Assembly: GCA_029204225.1 (NCBI GenBank)
Contig: CM055092.1
Span: 46,753,486 to 46,813,485, forward strand
Origin: Diphasiastrum complanatum
Taxonomy: Eukaryota > Streptophyta > Lycopodiopsida > Lycopodiales > Lycopodiaceae
Reading direction: 5' to 3'
DNA length: 60,000 bases
This document shows positions 20,387-32,390 of this stretch, piece after piece (within the stretch, counting starts at the first letter, position 1; each line of letters opens with the position of its first letter). A model generated the notes under the pieces. The model was not told the origin of the DNA and searched no databases. It saw only the letters and a list, made by a program, of their open reading frames with translations. Both the position numbers and the translations under genes were made by a program.

Positions 20387-22355
20387 TTGTCCTTGCACGC
20401 ATCAATAGAAGCTTCCAAAGATGCAACCGGAGCAAGTGAAAAAAATGTAGCTAAATTCACTAAGAGAAAACAAGCAAGCATCTTGGTCATGCTTGCTAAC
20501 AAAAAAAAAAGCACACTGAAAAGTATGGTTGCAATGGGTGTATCGACGAGGGAAAAGATGAGGAGCAAGAAAAGATTCAAGCAGAGAATAGAGGCTCTTA
20601 GAATTGCAGAAGCTTGTAATGTGTGGCAAAATAAGTGGATTATTGACTACCCATGGCTAGAGTTCAGTCAAGAACTAGGGAGGGTGTATTGTAAAGTGTG
20701 TAGGCAGCAGCCCAAACGTTCCGAAAATGTATTTGGAACTATGGGAAGCACTAACGTTCGTGCGAGTGCTTGGTTGGATCATGGTAGATCCAAAATGCAT
20801 AGAGACATTTATAGAGACCAAATTGAAGCTGAAAAACATGCAATACAGGTGGTTAATACCACAATTTGAGGTAGAAAAGAAGAGGCATTATGGACTTTGT
20901 TTAAAGTCGCTTACTTCATTGCAAAAGAAGATCTTCCATATAGCAAGTTTCAATCGGAATTGCGGTTGTTACGATCCCTTGGTCTCAAAACAATGACAAA
21001 GAGTCTCTACCAACATGATAAAGCTTGTGCTAAATTTGTAAAATACATTGGTGAACTACAAGCCAATATTTTGGAAAAAGTAAGAAAAAGTCCTTTCTTT
21101 GGATTAATGGTGGATGAAACCACGGATATATCTGACAAGAAGTCGCTGATTATTTATGTGTCTTACATTGAAAGTTTTAATCCTATAACATCTTATTTGT
21201 GCCTAATCTCCTTAGAAAATGAGAACGCCGAAGCTATTTTTGGTGTAATCATGGAAGTCGTTCGTGAGTCAAACTTAGACATAAAGAAGTGCATAGGGTT
21301 TGGATCTGATGGAGCGGGAGTCATGATAGGGTTGGTCACAGGAGTTGTAAGTAGGCTGAAAAATCATGTCTAAGTTTGACGTGATTTTTTCAGCCTACTT
21401 ACAACTCCTGTGACCCACTTCCAAATTAGCATATTCCAAACATATTGACGCATTAGTGAATGCAACTGTTGCTTTCTTTTTCAATAGCTGCAAGAGGCAG
21501 TTTCTTTAACGTACATTACAAGAAGAACTGGCTAATGATGTACTGAAGTTGAGTCGGATTAATACCACAAGATGGTTGAGTCGGCACGGCTCCATAAAGC
21601 GCATATGTGATGTTTTGCAGCCTGTTATTCATTGTATTAAAGCCGAATTTGACAAACTTTCAAACAAGAAAACATGTTCTCAAAAAGATGTCATCTTCCT
21701 TGACGAGGATGATCAAGATGTTGTTGAAGGTGAACCGGAAGCAGCTTTGGCTTCTACAAGCAAGTCGAAAAAGGCGATTCAGGATGCTGCTGCCAAAAAG
21801 CTTTTAAAGAGACTATGCAATTTCAAAACCATATACAGTTTACATTTTCTTGTTGATTTACTTGGCAAGATGTCAATTTTAAGCTTGATATTTCAACGAG
21901 ACTACATTGAGGGCAACTGTCTTGCTGATTTTTATGGGGTGTCAAGAGTTGATGCAACTGGAGCTTTGATTCCTCCACTCATTGCCATTGAAGAGGTGAG
22001 GAAAGAATATAAAGCATATAAAATTCAAGCAATGACTGAATGGAGCGGGAGGTCGTTCCATGATACATCAGCGATCATTGGCTGCAACGAGCAACTAACA
22101 AAGAAATACAAAGGATTATATACATTGTTGCATTGTGCTTGTGCAATGTGCGAATTAAAGGGGTTTCAACAGGCTCAATCTTATAAAAGACAAAAAAAAA
22201 TGAATAGGATTGATACCTTGGATGCCTTAATGCGCATTTCAATTGAGGGAAGCAATGACCTCGATTCGTTGGACTTTTTGAATGCTATTAGCTCTTGGAC
22301 GAGGTCTGCTGAATATAGACACATTTTTGCAGACTCAAATGACAAATTGATGTAA
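20387..22355 (+). pseudogene. hAT-superfamily transposase-like gene, broken
   Basis: The N-terminal part (20387-20866) has a basic region and a TTF/BED-like zinc finger (GRVYCKVC ... WLDHGRSKMHRD). After one in-frame TGA at 20867 the same frame continues to the hAT catalytic region (SPFFGLMVDETTDISDKKSLIIYVSYI, then IGFGSDGAGVMIG). At 21334-21415 a hairpin replaces the expected segment and the frame changes. The later part (from about 21422) reads SKLAYSKHIDALVNATVAFF, a TAA near 21508, then INTTRWLSRHGSIKRICDVL and a C-terminal region to 22355. The hAT dimerisation domain is not seen. It resembles the ZNF862/C17orf113-like branch of hAT proteins. It is non-functional as a transposase. Confidence 0.85.
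21334..21415. repeat. Hairpin (short-loop inverted repeat) inside the hAT pseudogene
   Basis: The left arm, ggtcacaggagttgtaagta continuing to about 21370, is reverse-complemented by the right arm from about 21379 to 21415. One base bulges (five A against six T), one pair mismatches, and the loop is about eight bases. The right arm is out of place in the coding order, so it is a new inverted copy of coding sequence. Confidence 0.92.
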
Positions 22356-22739
22356 CCATATACTGCCTACATTTTGGTAAGTTTTCAGTTCATATATTTT
22401 TTTAGGTGCTAAATGATTAGTTGAGGAATTCTCTAATGATTTGTCCTTTCATTAACTATCGTTTCTATTTTGATTTCTAATGAATATTGGAAAACCATAA
22501 TGACCAGTCATCCATGTTTTCGAATCTGAAATAGAATAATGGACAAGCACATAAATGGGAGTGAAAAATTGAAACCTGATTGTTAGTAAATTGTTTAAAC
22601 ACATAGGTGCTCTTTGAGTGATTTGAGCACATTTTTGAGAGCTAATCTACAAGTTTTGTTTAGATGCTAAAATGCTGAAATAGACTCATATAATTGTTTG
22701 TCAATTAAGTTCATTTTTTTGGTAATTTTTTTGCTCTAT

Positions 22740-23735
22740 ATTTAGGTTTCTGCAAAGTTAAATGAGAATTTTATCGTGCATTTTATTTCCTTGTTGCTGG
22801 ATTTTATTTCTATCTTTGATATATCCATCTTCACCAAATGTGTTCTAACATTCCTTTAACAAAGAAAGTTTTCATGATATTCTTTAGGCCCTCAAAAAAA
22901 GTTCAATGAGCTTCTTGAGGTACATTTCAAAACAGATTTATAAGCGGTACTCCTACTAATGTTGATTTCAAATATATGTATGTTGGAGTCCCGTGTGTGA
23001 TTTGACCACATGATGTTTGAGAGCTGATTTGTCTTTTATTTAGAAGTTTAATGCTCAAAAGTGGGTTAAGTTCATGTAATCATTTGTCTATGTTGATGTG
23101 TTGAATATAACCAAAATTTTGCCTATTCCAGTCATGAGTTGAAGCGATATCTTGTCTAAATATGCAACATTTTGGTAAGTTTTCTGATCTATATTTAGGT
23201 TTGTTCCAAACTTAAATGAGAATTTTATCATGCATTTTACTTGTTGCTGGATTTTATTTCTATCCGTGATATATCCATGTTCACCAAATATGTGTTCTCA
23301 CATTTCTTTAGCAAAGAAAGTTTTCATGATATTCTTTAGGCCCTAAAAAAAAGTTCAATGAACTTCTTGAGGTACTTTTTAAAACAGATTGGTAAGCGGT
23401 ACTCATTTTATCATGCATTTTACTTCCTTGTTGCTGGATTTTATTTCTATCTGTGATATATCCATGTTCACCAAATATGTGTTCTCACATTTCTTTAGCA
23501 AAGAAAGTTTTCATGATATTCTTTAGGCCCTAAAAAAAGCTTCGATGAGCTTCTTGAGGTACTTTTCACAACAGATTCATAAGCGGTACTCATACTAATG
23601 TTGATTAGAAATATATATGTTGGAGTCCCTTGTGATTTGAGCACATGATGTTTGAGAGCTGATTTGTTTTTTATTTAGATGTTTAAATGCTCAAAAGTGG
23701 GTCAAGTTCATGTAATCATTTGTCTATGTTGATGT
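22740..23735. repeat. Three imperfect tandem copies of an AT-rich repeat
   Basis: Copies begin at about 22740, 23197 and 23403. All share ttgctggattttatttctat, gatatatccat(g/c)ttcaccaaat, aaagaaagttttcatgatat and ctttaggccct. Copies one and three extend through gcggtactc, atgttgat, gatgtttgagagctgatttg and aagttcatgtaatcatttg (about 370 and 330 bp). Copy two is cut short after gcggtactc. No coding sequence is seen from 22356 to 23735. Confidence 0.85.
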
Positions 23736-23799
23736 GTTGTGATGTGAAGCGTGATTCCCAGGAGCCTCCCATCATTGTTGCATGAAAGTATAAACGAGC

Positions 23800-25200
23800 A
23801 ACCGACAGCTGATCTTTGATATTCTCTGAGGCCATCGACCTATTTGGACCGAATGCTAGAGGAGGGAGGCAATCGTCCCATCTGGTTGCCACTGATGCCA
23901 ACAGAGTTAGATCTTTTGCAAGCAGTATCGATTGTCATACTGTCGGATCTGGAGAGTGGACATACTCTCGTTGGTACGCTTGTAAAGCCCGGTGGAAGTC
24001 CACTGATATTGTCCAACTGTAGGGCTGATGGATGATTGGCCAATAGGGTGTATGGATGGTGATCTTGTCCATAGCCAATCCCAAATCTTTCATTTATTCC
24101 TTCTCGACATTGGCACATAATAAGAATCGACCCACAATTGGCGAGGGCTGGCCACATAACTTCTGATTGATTCCAGAGTTTTCTCAAAAACGGTAATTCT
24201 CCATGTCGGCTGCTCTCCCAATGCAGGGATTTTCTCCAACTCTTTGTCGGCCTCTATCTCGGAGGTCTTGAACTTAAGGACCCATCCACCACACGAGGAC
24301 TCATGCGGATGTTGCGATAAGAAGCTCTAGATATGGTCCTCGACGCTGATGGGCCTTCTGAATAGTGGTGTGGTCCTTGATGAGGATGGACTCGCTTGCA
24401 CTGCTGGTAAAATTGGCGGTTGTTCTGGTATGTTTGGAGCTCCCCCCTGGTCCATGCCCGAATCCAACTCTGTATCCATTGGAACATCTTCTTCGCGCAT
24501 AGGGGAGAATTGTGGCATGACCGGTACGGGAATTTGTGGTTCAGCTTCCAATACTCTACTTTTTCATAGGCGCTGATGGTTTCTTTAGCCTTGGCCAACT
24601 CAGTTGAAGCTTCTCCTTTGAACCTGTCAAAGCGGCCTTGGAATCCCTGAAGGGCCACTTTGTACATTTCCACTTTCTTGAACAAATACGCGAACTCCGT
24701 TGGTGTGACCGGATGATCTGGTATTTGCGTTTGAAGATACGCATCATGCTCAAGGGTGGTCGCATCCAATTCACCTTGAAGACGCGTGCAATCCTGCTCC
24801 GCCATCTACAATTGACCCTTTAGCAGTTGCACTTGTTGTTTTTCATCCTGCATGACCTTATCCACCTGATCCTATGCAGTTGTCAGGGTGTTTTGCAGGG
24901 AGCTGACATATCCTTCCAGACGATCAGCCTGTTGCTGGGGGCCATCTTCTTTTCAGCTTCAGATTTGTCTTCATGCTGCTTAGCGATCTTCATGTTGTTG
25001 GAGGCTATGATGTCGAAGATATTTCTATCCGGAATGGCACTAACGCACGGTTTACTCTCTCGCCAACTTCACTGCCAATCGCGGCGGAAGTAGAATACCT
25101 TCGCCCAGTACCCTCCGGGCCTTCCCACCTTGATCGAGAAGCTCCGCAGAATACATCCTTCTCACCCTCTTCCATCCAACCCTCACCCACCTTGTCAAAT
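23800..25200 (-). pseudogene. Decayed ORF with a long coiled coil, unknown family
   Basis: The base composition is richer in GC than the flanks, and long stretches read as protein on the minus strand. From the 25.1-kb end come polar heptad-like segments (DQVDKVMQDEKQQVQLLKGQL, MAEQDCTRLQGELDATTLEH, FKGEASTELAKAKETISAYEK), then a proline-rich acidic part (VPVMPQFSPMREEDVPMDTELD), then a more globular part (SCGGWVLKFKTSEIEADKEL, QPTWRITVFEKTLESI). Frameshifts near 24550 and 24330 and several TAG stops at probable glutamine codons break it. I do not recognise the family. It is most likely a transposon-encoded accessory or Gag-like protein, by context only. Confidence 0.45.
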
Positions 25201-25220
25201 TATGCACTTTCAGGATGGTA

Positions 25221-27056
25221 GCACCTGAGCCAATTACAGTAGAAATGGCAGATATATCACTAAGACCTTAATCCAAAAACCAGATTGCATGTAGTGTTGG
25301 TCTGCCACCCCTCACTTATTATTCAGGCATGAATGATCTTTGAACCTCAATATCAAGGCTGAGTAGAATTTGGATGCTACTTTTCTTATCCAAGCAACCA
25401 TATGCTTCTTCACTTTTGTGAATGATATATGGGATTCAAGGGACAACAAAAATAATGTCGGTTCTCAATACATATATGCATATTTGATATCCTTTCATAC
25501 ATTAGTTGTGGGGTTTGTGAGCAGACTGAAAAAGTAAGAAAAGCCTTCCTTTCTCAGGATATTTCGCTTGTATTTCTAGTCTTAATTATTCAATTATGCG
25601 GCTAGTGAATGATCATATAGTTAGTATGGACTTCTTGGTCGATATTTTAGTTCTTAATTAGGAGCAACTTGTGCAACTAACTATGTGTCTTGCAATGATG
25701 CTTGTAAATCTATAGCCAATGTCACATAAGGTATGTCACTATTTGGAAAGGGAAAGTAAAAGCAAGCAAGATCGCTACTTTGTGATTATCATCCTAACCC
25801 TCATTGGTCAATTTTTTGATATTTTTCTCGTTTAATTTTTGGAGATTTTGGTGAATCAGTCATCATTGTAAATGGAATCGTATAATTATTTGTATGTATG
25901 CATGTGTTTCTAACTTTTAACGACATTAAGTTATTGTGATGAATTAGTAAAAATTGAGTTGTCATTCTTACGTGACTTTGAGCATTAAAATATGTTTTTG
26001 TTTCTATTTTTTATTCTTTTGATTTTTTTCTTCATTTTTCAAGTATTTGAATGTATCTCGAGCCCACATGACAAAGCTTATCAGGATATCTTAGATCAGC
26101 TTGTTTGGAGTTTATGAATCTTACTTAGCTTTGTGGAAATATTAGTATTTTTGTATCACCTTACTTGAAGATGTATCAATCTTAGCTAGCTTGTGTGCAA
26201 ACGTTAATATGCAGTAGCTATTTGGCCAATGAGGCAGCATGCCAATTAGGTCCTAATGGTGTTTTTATAAATACACGCCAGGGGCATGTGTACTTGTCAA
26301 AAAAAAGTAGGCATTCACTAGAGAGAAAAACTAGGAAGTCCATTACCTCATTTTACATAGGAAAATAAAGGCACCCCATAAGGGAAAGGACTTTTGCCAT
26401 GCATGTTTTGGATTTTTATGAAATGTATCTAAATAGTTATGAGCTTTATAAACTTGTTATAAGGCCACCTAGGGTGGAAAGAACAACACCTACGTTTGGA
26501 AAAAGCTTTTTAATTTGTTCAAAAAAGAGGCATAATAGTCACAAGATATCCATTACTTAGATGTAAATGTCTATGAGGCTGGCCTTCGTTTCTAGTTGGA
26601 TCTTATTGATTTGAATTGAACTTTTATTGGCTTTTGCCTTGTACTTGTCTATGCTAAAAGCAAAAGCATCCGTCTTGTATACCTTGATTCTACCTACCGA
26701 GATAGCTCCTGACGTCCACATCCAAGCTTTTCAGGCTTAATCAACAAAATAAAAGCTAAGTCTAGAAAAGCGTGCTTTACCAAACAACACTATATTCAAA
26801 GACAGAGGGGGGTGCATCGAATCACAATAGAACTATAGGAGTCTTTTCCCTTGATTACTTTTTGGGGATGAATTTTGAGTTGGCTTATTGGTTGATTGGG
26901 ATTCCTATTTTCCTAAGTCTGAATGGTTAGGCTAGTCGCATTTTCTAAGTTGGCTTTTAAGTGAGTTCATATCAAATGAATGTTAGAGTTAAGCGTGTCT
27001 TGGGAAAGCTGTTGATCAAGTACCAGTGCGCTTTGAGGCATCAGTGCTACAGGAAC
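25221..27056. other. AT-rich intergenic DNA
   Basis: No gene is recognised. A TATA-like motif (tttttataaatacacgcc, about 26263) lies in sequence that could be a worn LTR promoter, but no partner copy or termini were found. Confidence 0.5.
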
Positions 27057-27420
27057 CCTAGCCAAAGCACAAGGAACGACTTGTTGTAAAGGGTTATGCA
27101 CAAAACAAGGGTGTGGATTACAAGGAGACCTCTCTCATACAATACCCTATGCGTGATCACTCATTGGCAGTTATGTTTCAATTGAGCCTACATCAAATGG
27201 ACATGAAGTTTGCATTTTTTAGTGAAGTTTGCATTTTTTAGTGGAGAACTTGAAAAGTAAGCTTACATGCAACAACCAAATGAGTTTATTGTACAAGGCA
27301 AGGAGAACAAAGTATGTAGATTGGAGAGACTCTTCTTTGGCCCGGTTGAAACAAGCACCCTATGCTTGGTGCAATCATTCGGATGAATATGTTTTATCTG
27401 GGGGCTTGGTACACACCTCT
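27057..27420 (+). pseudogene. Ty1/copia reverse transcriptase scrap
   Basis: Fragments in changing frames match the copia RT N-terminal half: ERLVVKGYAQNKGVDYKET, then AVMFQLSLHQMDMKFAF, then a QPNEFIVQGKENKVCRLE-like segment. A 21-bp stretch around 27207-27240 is duplicated in tandem (gaagtttgcattttttagt twice). It lies just outside the right arm of the inverted duplication. Confidence 0.75.
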
Positions 27421-28016
27421 TTATTCTCCAATCTTAAAATTTACTTCCTTTTCTAAGATTTTAGTTTTGTACCTCTAGTTGTCCAAATATTGTGTTTAGA
27501 TAGTTTAGCAATAATTACAGGCAATGATGTGGAGCATTTTAGAGCGAAAAAAGACTTGTCTAGTAGTTTTGAAATGACAAATTTAGACCTCATGGAATGT
27601 TGTCTTTGAGTAAAGATTTGGTAGAAAAAGGATAACATTGCATTACTCATGCAATATACATAACTTAATTTCTTATTTCTTGGTGTATTTAGAATCTCTT
27701 GTATGTCTCGATTTCCACCAAGAGTGGAGTACAAGTCATGACTAGATCTGATGGAGAGTAAAGGGGGCTTTCATGGAGAAGTGACTTGTTTGAGAAATAT
27801 TTCACAAGGTTGCAAATTTAGGCTCCATTCTAACTCGAGTAAAACTTGTTCAACACTTGGTTGAAATAAACAGAATAATGTACAAACCAAAAACCGAGGG
27901 TACATACACCCACAAATAAGCATGAAAATGTAGTTGAACCACATCCCATGAGAAGGTGCCTCATGCAATTCTAGCTCACTCACGCAGCTCCTAACAAGGA
28001 ACAGGGAAGAAAATTG

Positions 28017-28024
28017 TATATAAG
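28017..28024 (+). promoter_or_regulatory. TATA box of the broken lipid-transfer copy
   Basis: TATATAAG lies about 80 bases before the ATG at 28105, identical to the left copy. The broken gene therefore probably still has an active core promoter. Confidence 0.65.
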
Positions 28025-28104
28025 CCCATCTTCAAGCCCATTCCTTTACTAGCCAATCTCATCCCTTCTCTATTGCTTTAGTGTCATTCACTCCAACAGC
28101 AGCC

Positions 28105-28362
28105 ATGAAGACGTCCAACCATGCCCTCGCACTGTTGCTTCTGGTGACAGTTGCTGCTGCAGCTGCTCACGACATGGTGATGGCAGCAGACTGTAGCAAC
28201 ACAGTTAGCGACCTGGCTCCGTGCCTGCCTGTTGTGACTGGATCGGGAGGTGCGCCCGATGGCGCTTGCTGCAGGCGCTCTGACGATTGTTGGCCATACA
28301 TGTCTTTGCCAATACATTTCCTCTGGATCTCCTCCAGCGGGCTTCAATCCTTCTGCTGCTGA
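28105..28362 (+). pseudogene. Frameshifted copy of the lipid-transfer-type gene
   Basis: The sequence is identical to the gene at 16416-16721 up to the CC of the eight-cysteine motif. There an extra base at 28273 (ctgcaggcg against ctgcggcg) shifts the frame. The frame then ends at 28362, and the CXC and the last two cysteines are lost. The remaining original frame persists downstream to 28411 (CXC through the last cysteine). The product would be a signal peptide plus a half domain unable to form the four disulfides. Because the arms are otherwise the same, this change arose after the duplication, or it is an assembly error. Confidence 0.85.
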
Positions 28363-29156
28363 GGCCCTGCTTGGTGTATGCGGCATTCCCGGCCCGTCCT
28401 CATGCACCTGAAGGTCCTCGCTCTCGCTTTCTCCCTCAATCTATAACCTTTTGATTTTTTCAACTCACAGAAATTAACGTAGTAAACTCGTCCTCTTTTG
28501 TGTTTGACAGCTTGCTTGGTGCTGCTGTGCAACAGCAACCTTGGTGAAATGCTTAGACAGATTTACTTATTGCTAAGGCTTATCAACTGCTTACTAGAAT
28601 ACTTGAAATATAGATATGGACATGGTTTACTTTTTAAGATAATCGTTAAAAAGCTATGACGTCCAGAATCATAAGTGAGCTCAATGTCGTAAACTTTAAC
28701 GACAGATTGCCTGCCGCGGCTGTATCACTTGTATACGCTGCGCAAGCTAAATAAGCATCTATACTTTCATATATATCTGAGACTTTTTCCTTTTTTCTTT
28801 TAATTTCAACTGAGTGGATGAACTTGCTCGTTACTGCAACTTATGTTTGGTAAAAGACAAGCGTAAGTACTCTATACATGTTCTAGCTTCCTATTCATGG
28901 GTATGGGCTGCTAGTTATCTAATAGCTCGTAACCAAGCTGTTTTTCTCTCACATTGTTGTTTTCCAGGTTATATAACTCCAAAATAAGTAGCCATACAAT
29001 TCTAGGATAGGCGAGCTTGGAAATTCTAGGTCTTGTATACTTGGCATCTCATTTGGCTATAGATTCAAGCGTCACAGAAACACACACAATCTACACAACA
29101 TAATCGTCTACCCACTTTCTGTGTTTTCATTTCACAATAGAAATGCAGTACGTTTT

Positions 29157-30240
29157 GATATGTGATTTTCTTCAATAAAGATGTCATTTTTGCTCTTTGG
29201 AACGACAATTTTCTTGGTTTCTTACTTAATGCCACTACTCTATGCCACTTTGATTTCATTCATGTATGCTCTTTAAGAATCACTACAATCAAGCATGGGC
29301 CCTCCATGTACTCTGATGTCATCGATATGTTCGACATCACAATGATAATCAAGCAAGCATCTTATTCTCCATACCCGAGCAACTTCTTTGACACTAACAA
29401 GATTCATTGCCCAATGCTTAAGCAACATAAATATTCAATGGCAAGAACTTTCACGTTAGGAGTCATCGAATAATGGTTGTTAATATGCAACCATCATTGT
29501 TCACAGTACGTGAGAAATTCATAAATGTTGAAGTTATGTACATGGTCTCTTATGCCTTGCATTTGAGCCAAACTAGAGGGTGATATGGTTGTCCAACTAG
29601 AGGGATTGCATGCTATGATTTTCTACTTAGGAATGGAAAATATGTCATAATTATATCAAATCGAGAGAGAAAGCTGTAAAAAATTCACAACTAGATATAA
29701 ATTTTGAAGACAAGTTTTTTGGTGTCTTCATGCTCTCCTGAGCTTCCAAATGAATAAAAAAATTTATGAGTGCTGGTTTTGGCTCATTCTCTATCTTCAT
29801 TGTGATCATATTTTGTGATAGTATTATTCTTACTTGATTGAAGGTGATTGAGTCTACATGAAGGAATCACAATGATGATCAAGCATCTTGTTCTCCATGT
29901 AGTTATATTGAGTTGATTGTAGTTACAGATTGAAGCTAACAAATGGATTCAACTCAATTACTTTTGTATCTGCAATGCTACAACAAGCATTGGGGACGTG
30001 ATTGATCAGACAAGCATCTTCATTTTTTAGAACAAAAATGTTTAAGTAGGGGGCGTGTCATGTACTTTTAGTACATCAAGCTTATAATGCACTATAATAT
30101 CCAATGTAAACTTTGCTAGGTCCAAAAGGAGCTATAAATAAGAATAATAGGCCAACAAAGGGCCCAAATGCACTTAAGAAGACTTAACAAGGGCTAACCA
30201 TCTTCCAAGATAGTTATGTTTAGTTTAGTTAAAATATGGT
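29157..30240. other. Intergenic DNA with LTR-like sequence
   Basis: No coding region is recognised. At 30048-30070 the sequence gtagggggcg followed by TGTCATGTAC looks like a polypurine tract and LTR start, with ctataaataagaataa at about 30131 as a TATA-like box. No matching LTR end was found before the gypsy RT fragment begins. Confidence 0.4.
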
Positions 30241-30289
30241 TTGTAAGCAGAGAGACATCACTTTTGAAATCTTTTGAACATTCGAGTCG

Positions 30290-30760
30290 AGGGAAGTTCT
30301 GGGTGGAACCAGAGCAAGCCTGAACGAAGGGATGGTAGATAAGACAAATTTTGTAGAACTAGAAATTAATAAAGGTAAAATTTTGAAATCATATAAACAC
30401 CAATCGGACCAGGAACGCAAAGAGTATATATTACTTGTTCAGAAATATCAAAACGTATTTGCTTGGTCGATGGATGATTTAATAGGAATACCAGTTAAAT
30501 GGGCAAACATAGAATAGATCTTATTAAGGGAACAATACCTATTAGTCACAGACAAAATAGATTAAATCCGAAGTATTCCTTAGATAGATGTCTTAGAGCG
30601 GGTATTATATATCCTTTTCTAAGCAGCTAGTGGTTGTCACCAATAGTTATAGTACCTAAGAAGAAGACGGGCAAGATTAGAGTTTGCCAAGATTTTAGGA
30701 AACTAAATGCTGCTACAACAAAGGATTATCATCCTCTGCCTTATATAGATAATATAGCGG
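30290..30760 (+). pseudogene. Ty3/gypsy reverse transcriptase, N-terminal fragment
   Basis: After a linker reading FVELEINKGKILKSYKHQSD and EYILLVQKYQNVFAWSMDDL comes the RT entry region (HRIDLIKGTIPISHRQNRLN, then LRAGIIYPFLSS, then PIVIVPKKKTGKIRVCQDF, RKLNAATTKDYHPLPYIDNI). There is a frameshift near 30515 and an in-frame stop. It breaks off at about 30760 where LTR-like sequence begins. It is the same family as the copies at 34.9 and 37.2 kb. Confidence 0.88.
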
Positions 30761-30767
30761 CAGCTTG

Positions 30768-31440
30768 TGAGTGAATAGAGTATTCGGTAAATCCAGAATA
30801 TTGATTAACCGATTGTGTACAATTATAGCTCTGTACTCAGTAGTTAGCGGGATATGGAGTGGGAGTGTATTTCTGCCAACATTTGGTGCCATTGTTGACT
30901 TGCTTCCATTTACATAATCACATTTCTTTTGCTGCCATTTTAATCATTTTTGGTCTGTGCAGCACATTAATTTCAGTTACCCGACTACTTTCATGACCCA
31001 CTAGTTTCAAGCTCCATCTTTCACGACCCACATTATTCGACAATTTTTTGCACCTTTTTCCAACACCACCTTATTCCCAAATACTCTCTCTGAGGGGAGG
31101 GTAGGCAAGTAGTATTATCATACTACTTCGTACTTACCATGGATACTGACAATCTAGAAGAACAATATCTTCTTGATCCACACCTTCTAAATGAATAGCC
31201 TGAACCAAGTCAACGACCAAGACCACAATTAAGATCTGTCATACATGATCCAAGAAATAGAGGTAATCAATATGCAGGAAGGTATGATGATGGACCCATT
31301 AGATTATCTCCTAGACAAAGATCACCTGCGTTCGAATGAAGGAGTCCCAAATTGGATCTACCCATATTTGATGGTAGAATGGACCCTCAATTACAAGTGT
31401 ACAATGAGTGGTTTTGATAGAGGACCCCCACCCCCAAACC
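30768..31440 (+). mobile_element. Ty3/gypsy LTR end, primer site and gag start (fragment)
   Basis: At 30882-30899 tttggtgccattgttgac is a degenerate form of the TTTGGCGCCGTTGCC primer site used by plant Tat/Athila-type gypsy elements, preceded by an LTR-like CA end. From ATG 31139 a Gag-like N-terminus reads MDTDNLEEQYLLDPHLLN, then GRYDDGPIRLSPRQRS, then LDLPIFDGRMDPQLQVYNEW, with TAG stops at 31196 and a TGA near 31339. It is cut off at about 31440. Confidence 0.6.
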
Positions 31441-31559
31441 TCAAGATTAAGGCCTATTGACTATTCAAACTCTTCATAAATAAACTAAAGTGATTATGCC
31501 TACCCTTCACATGTGGGAACATGCTCCACACATGTGTGAAATATGTATATGAAATTGCA

Positions 31560-32390
31560 AAATGATCAAGCTAGATTTTGTCAAATCTTCACAAGTGTCT
31601 TGTCGAACCTCCTTCAAATGCGAAGATCATCGACAGGAAATGGATCTTCAAGTTGAAGCTTAATTCAGAGGGTTCAATATCTAGATGGAAATCTTGACTA
31701 GTCATGAAAGGCTATGAACAAGTTTACAAGATAAATTACACTAAGACCTTCAGTCTAGTGGTAAAGCATCAATATATTTGAACATTACTGGCTATCGTAG
31801 CTACCAAAGATCTAGACGTTCATCAGATGGATGTTCAGACAACTTCCCTTAATGGATACATTTAAGAAGACACCTACATCTATCAACCCAAAGGTTACGT
31901 CCTTCAAGGCAAAGAGCATAAGGTATGCAGCTTGAAGAAAGCTTTCTATAGGCTAAAGCAATCTCCAAGAACCTAGTTCGATAAAATTAATCAATTTTTG
32001 TTTTAGCACAAATTTACTTCTGGTTCTACCGATTCGAACATGTATCTCTAGCATAGAGTCTCAAGCTATGTCATAATAGCACTGTATGTCGATGATTCAT
32101 TAATCATCAACAATTCAAATTAGCTATTGCATGAGACAAAAGTTCTACTTTCGAAGAAATTCAAAATGACTGATTCAGGCCTTGGCATAGAAGTCATGAG
32201 AGACAGAACAAGTAGAAGGATCACCATAATCCAATAAAAGTATCTAACTAATGTACTCCACATGACAAGGAAGACAACAAATCGATAGACTCACCCATGG
32301 ATCCAAGATTCAAGCTATCAAAGGACATGTGCTTGAAGATTGAGTAGAAATGCAAAGAGAGATAGATTAAGCATGCTATAGTCAAGTGAG
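31560..32390 (+). pseudogene. Ty1/copia reverse transcriptase relic
   Basis: In shifting frames the segment shows KWIFKLKLNSEGSISRWKS, then AIVATKDLDVHQMDVQT, then YIYQPKGYVLQGKEHKVCSL, a worn YxLKQSPRT, and an intact ALYVDDSLII box near 32085. KKFKMTDSGLGIEVM follows. Many stops are present, and RNase H is not found. Confidence 0.85.

Larger units (their letters stand above)
27486..29156. repeat. Right arm of the 1.67-kb inverted duplication
   Basis: The arm is the reverse complement of 15671-17340, one base longer because of the extra a at 28273. It begins at aatattgtgtttag and ends at gcagtacgtttt. Both flanks differ from those of the left arm. Confidence 0.95.

Noticed and set aside
15671-29156. 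1.67-kb arms as terminal inverted repeats of a giant DNA transposon
   Set aside because: No target-site duplication flanks the arms, the ends lack a transposon-like motif, and the hAT remnant between them is an ordinary decayed copy without linked ends.
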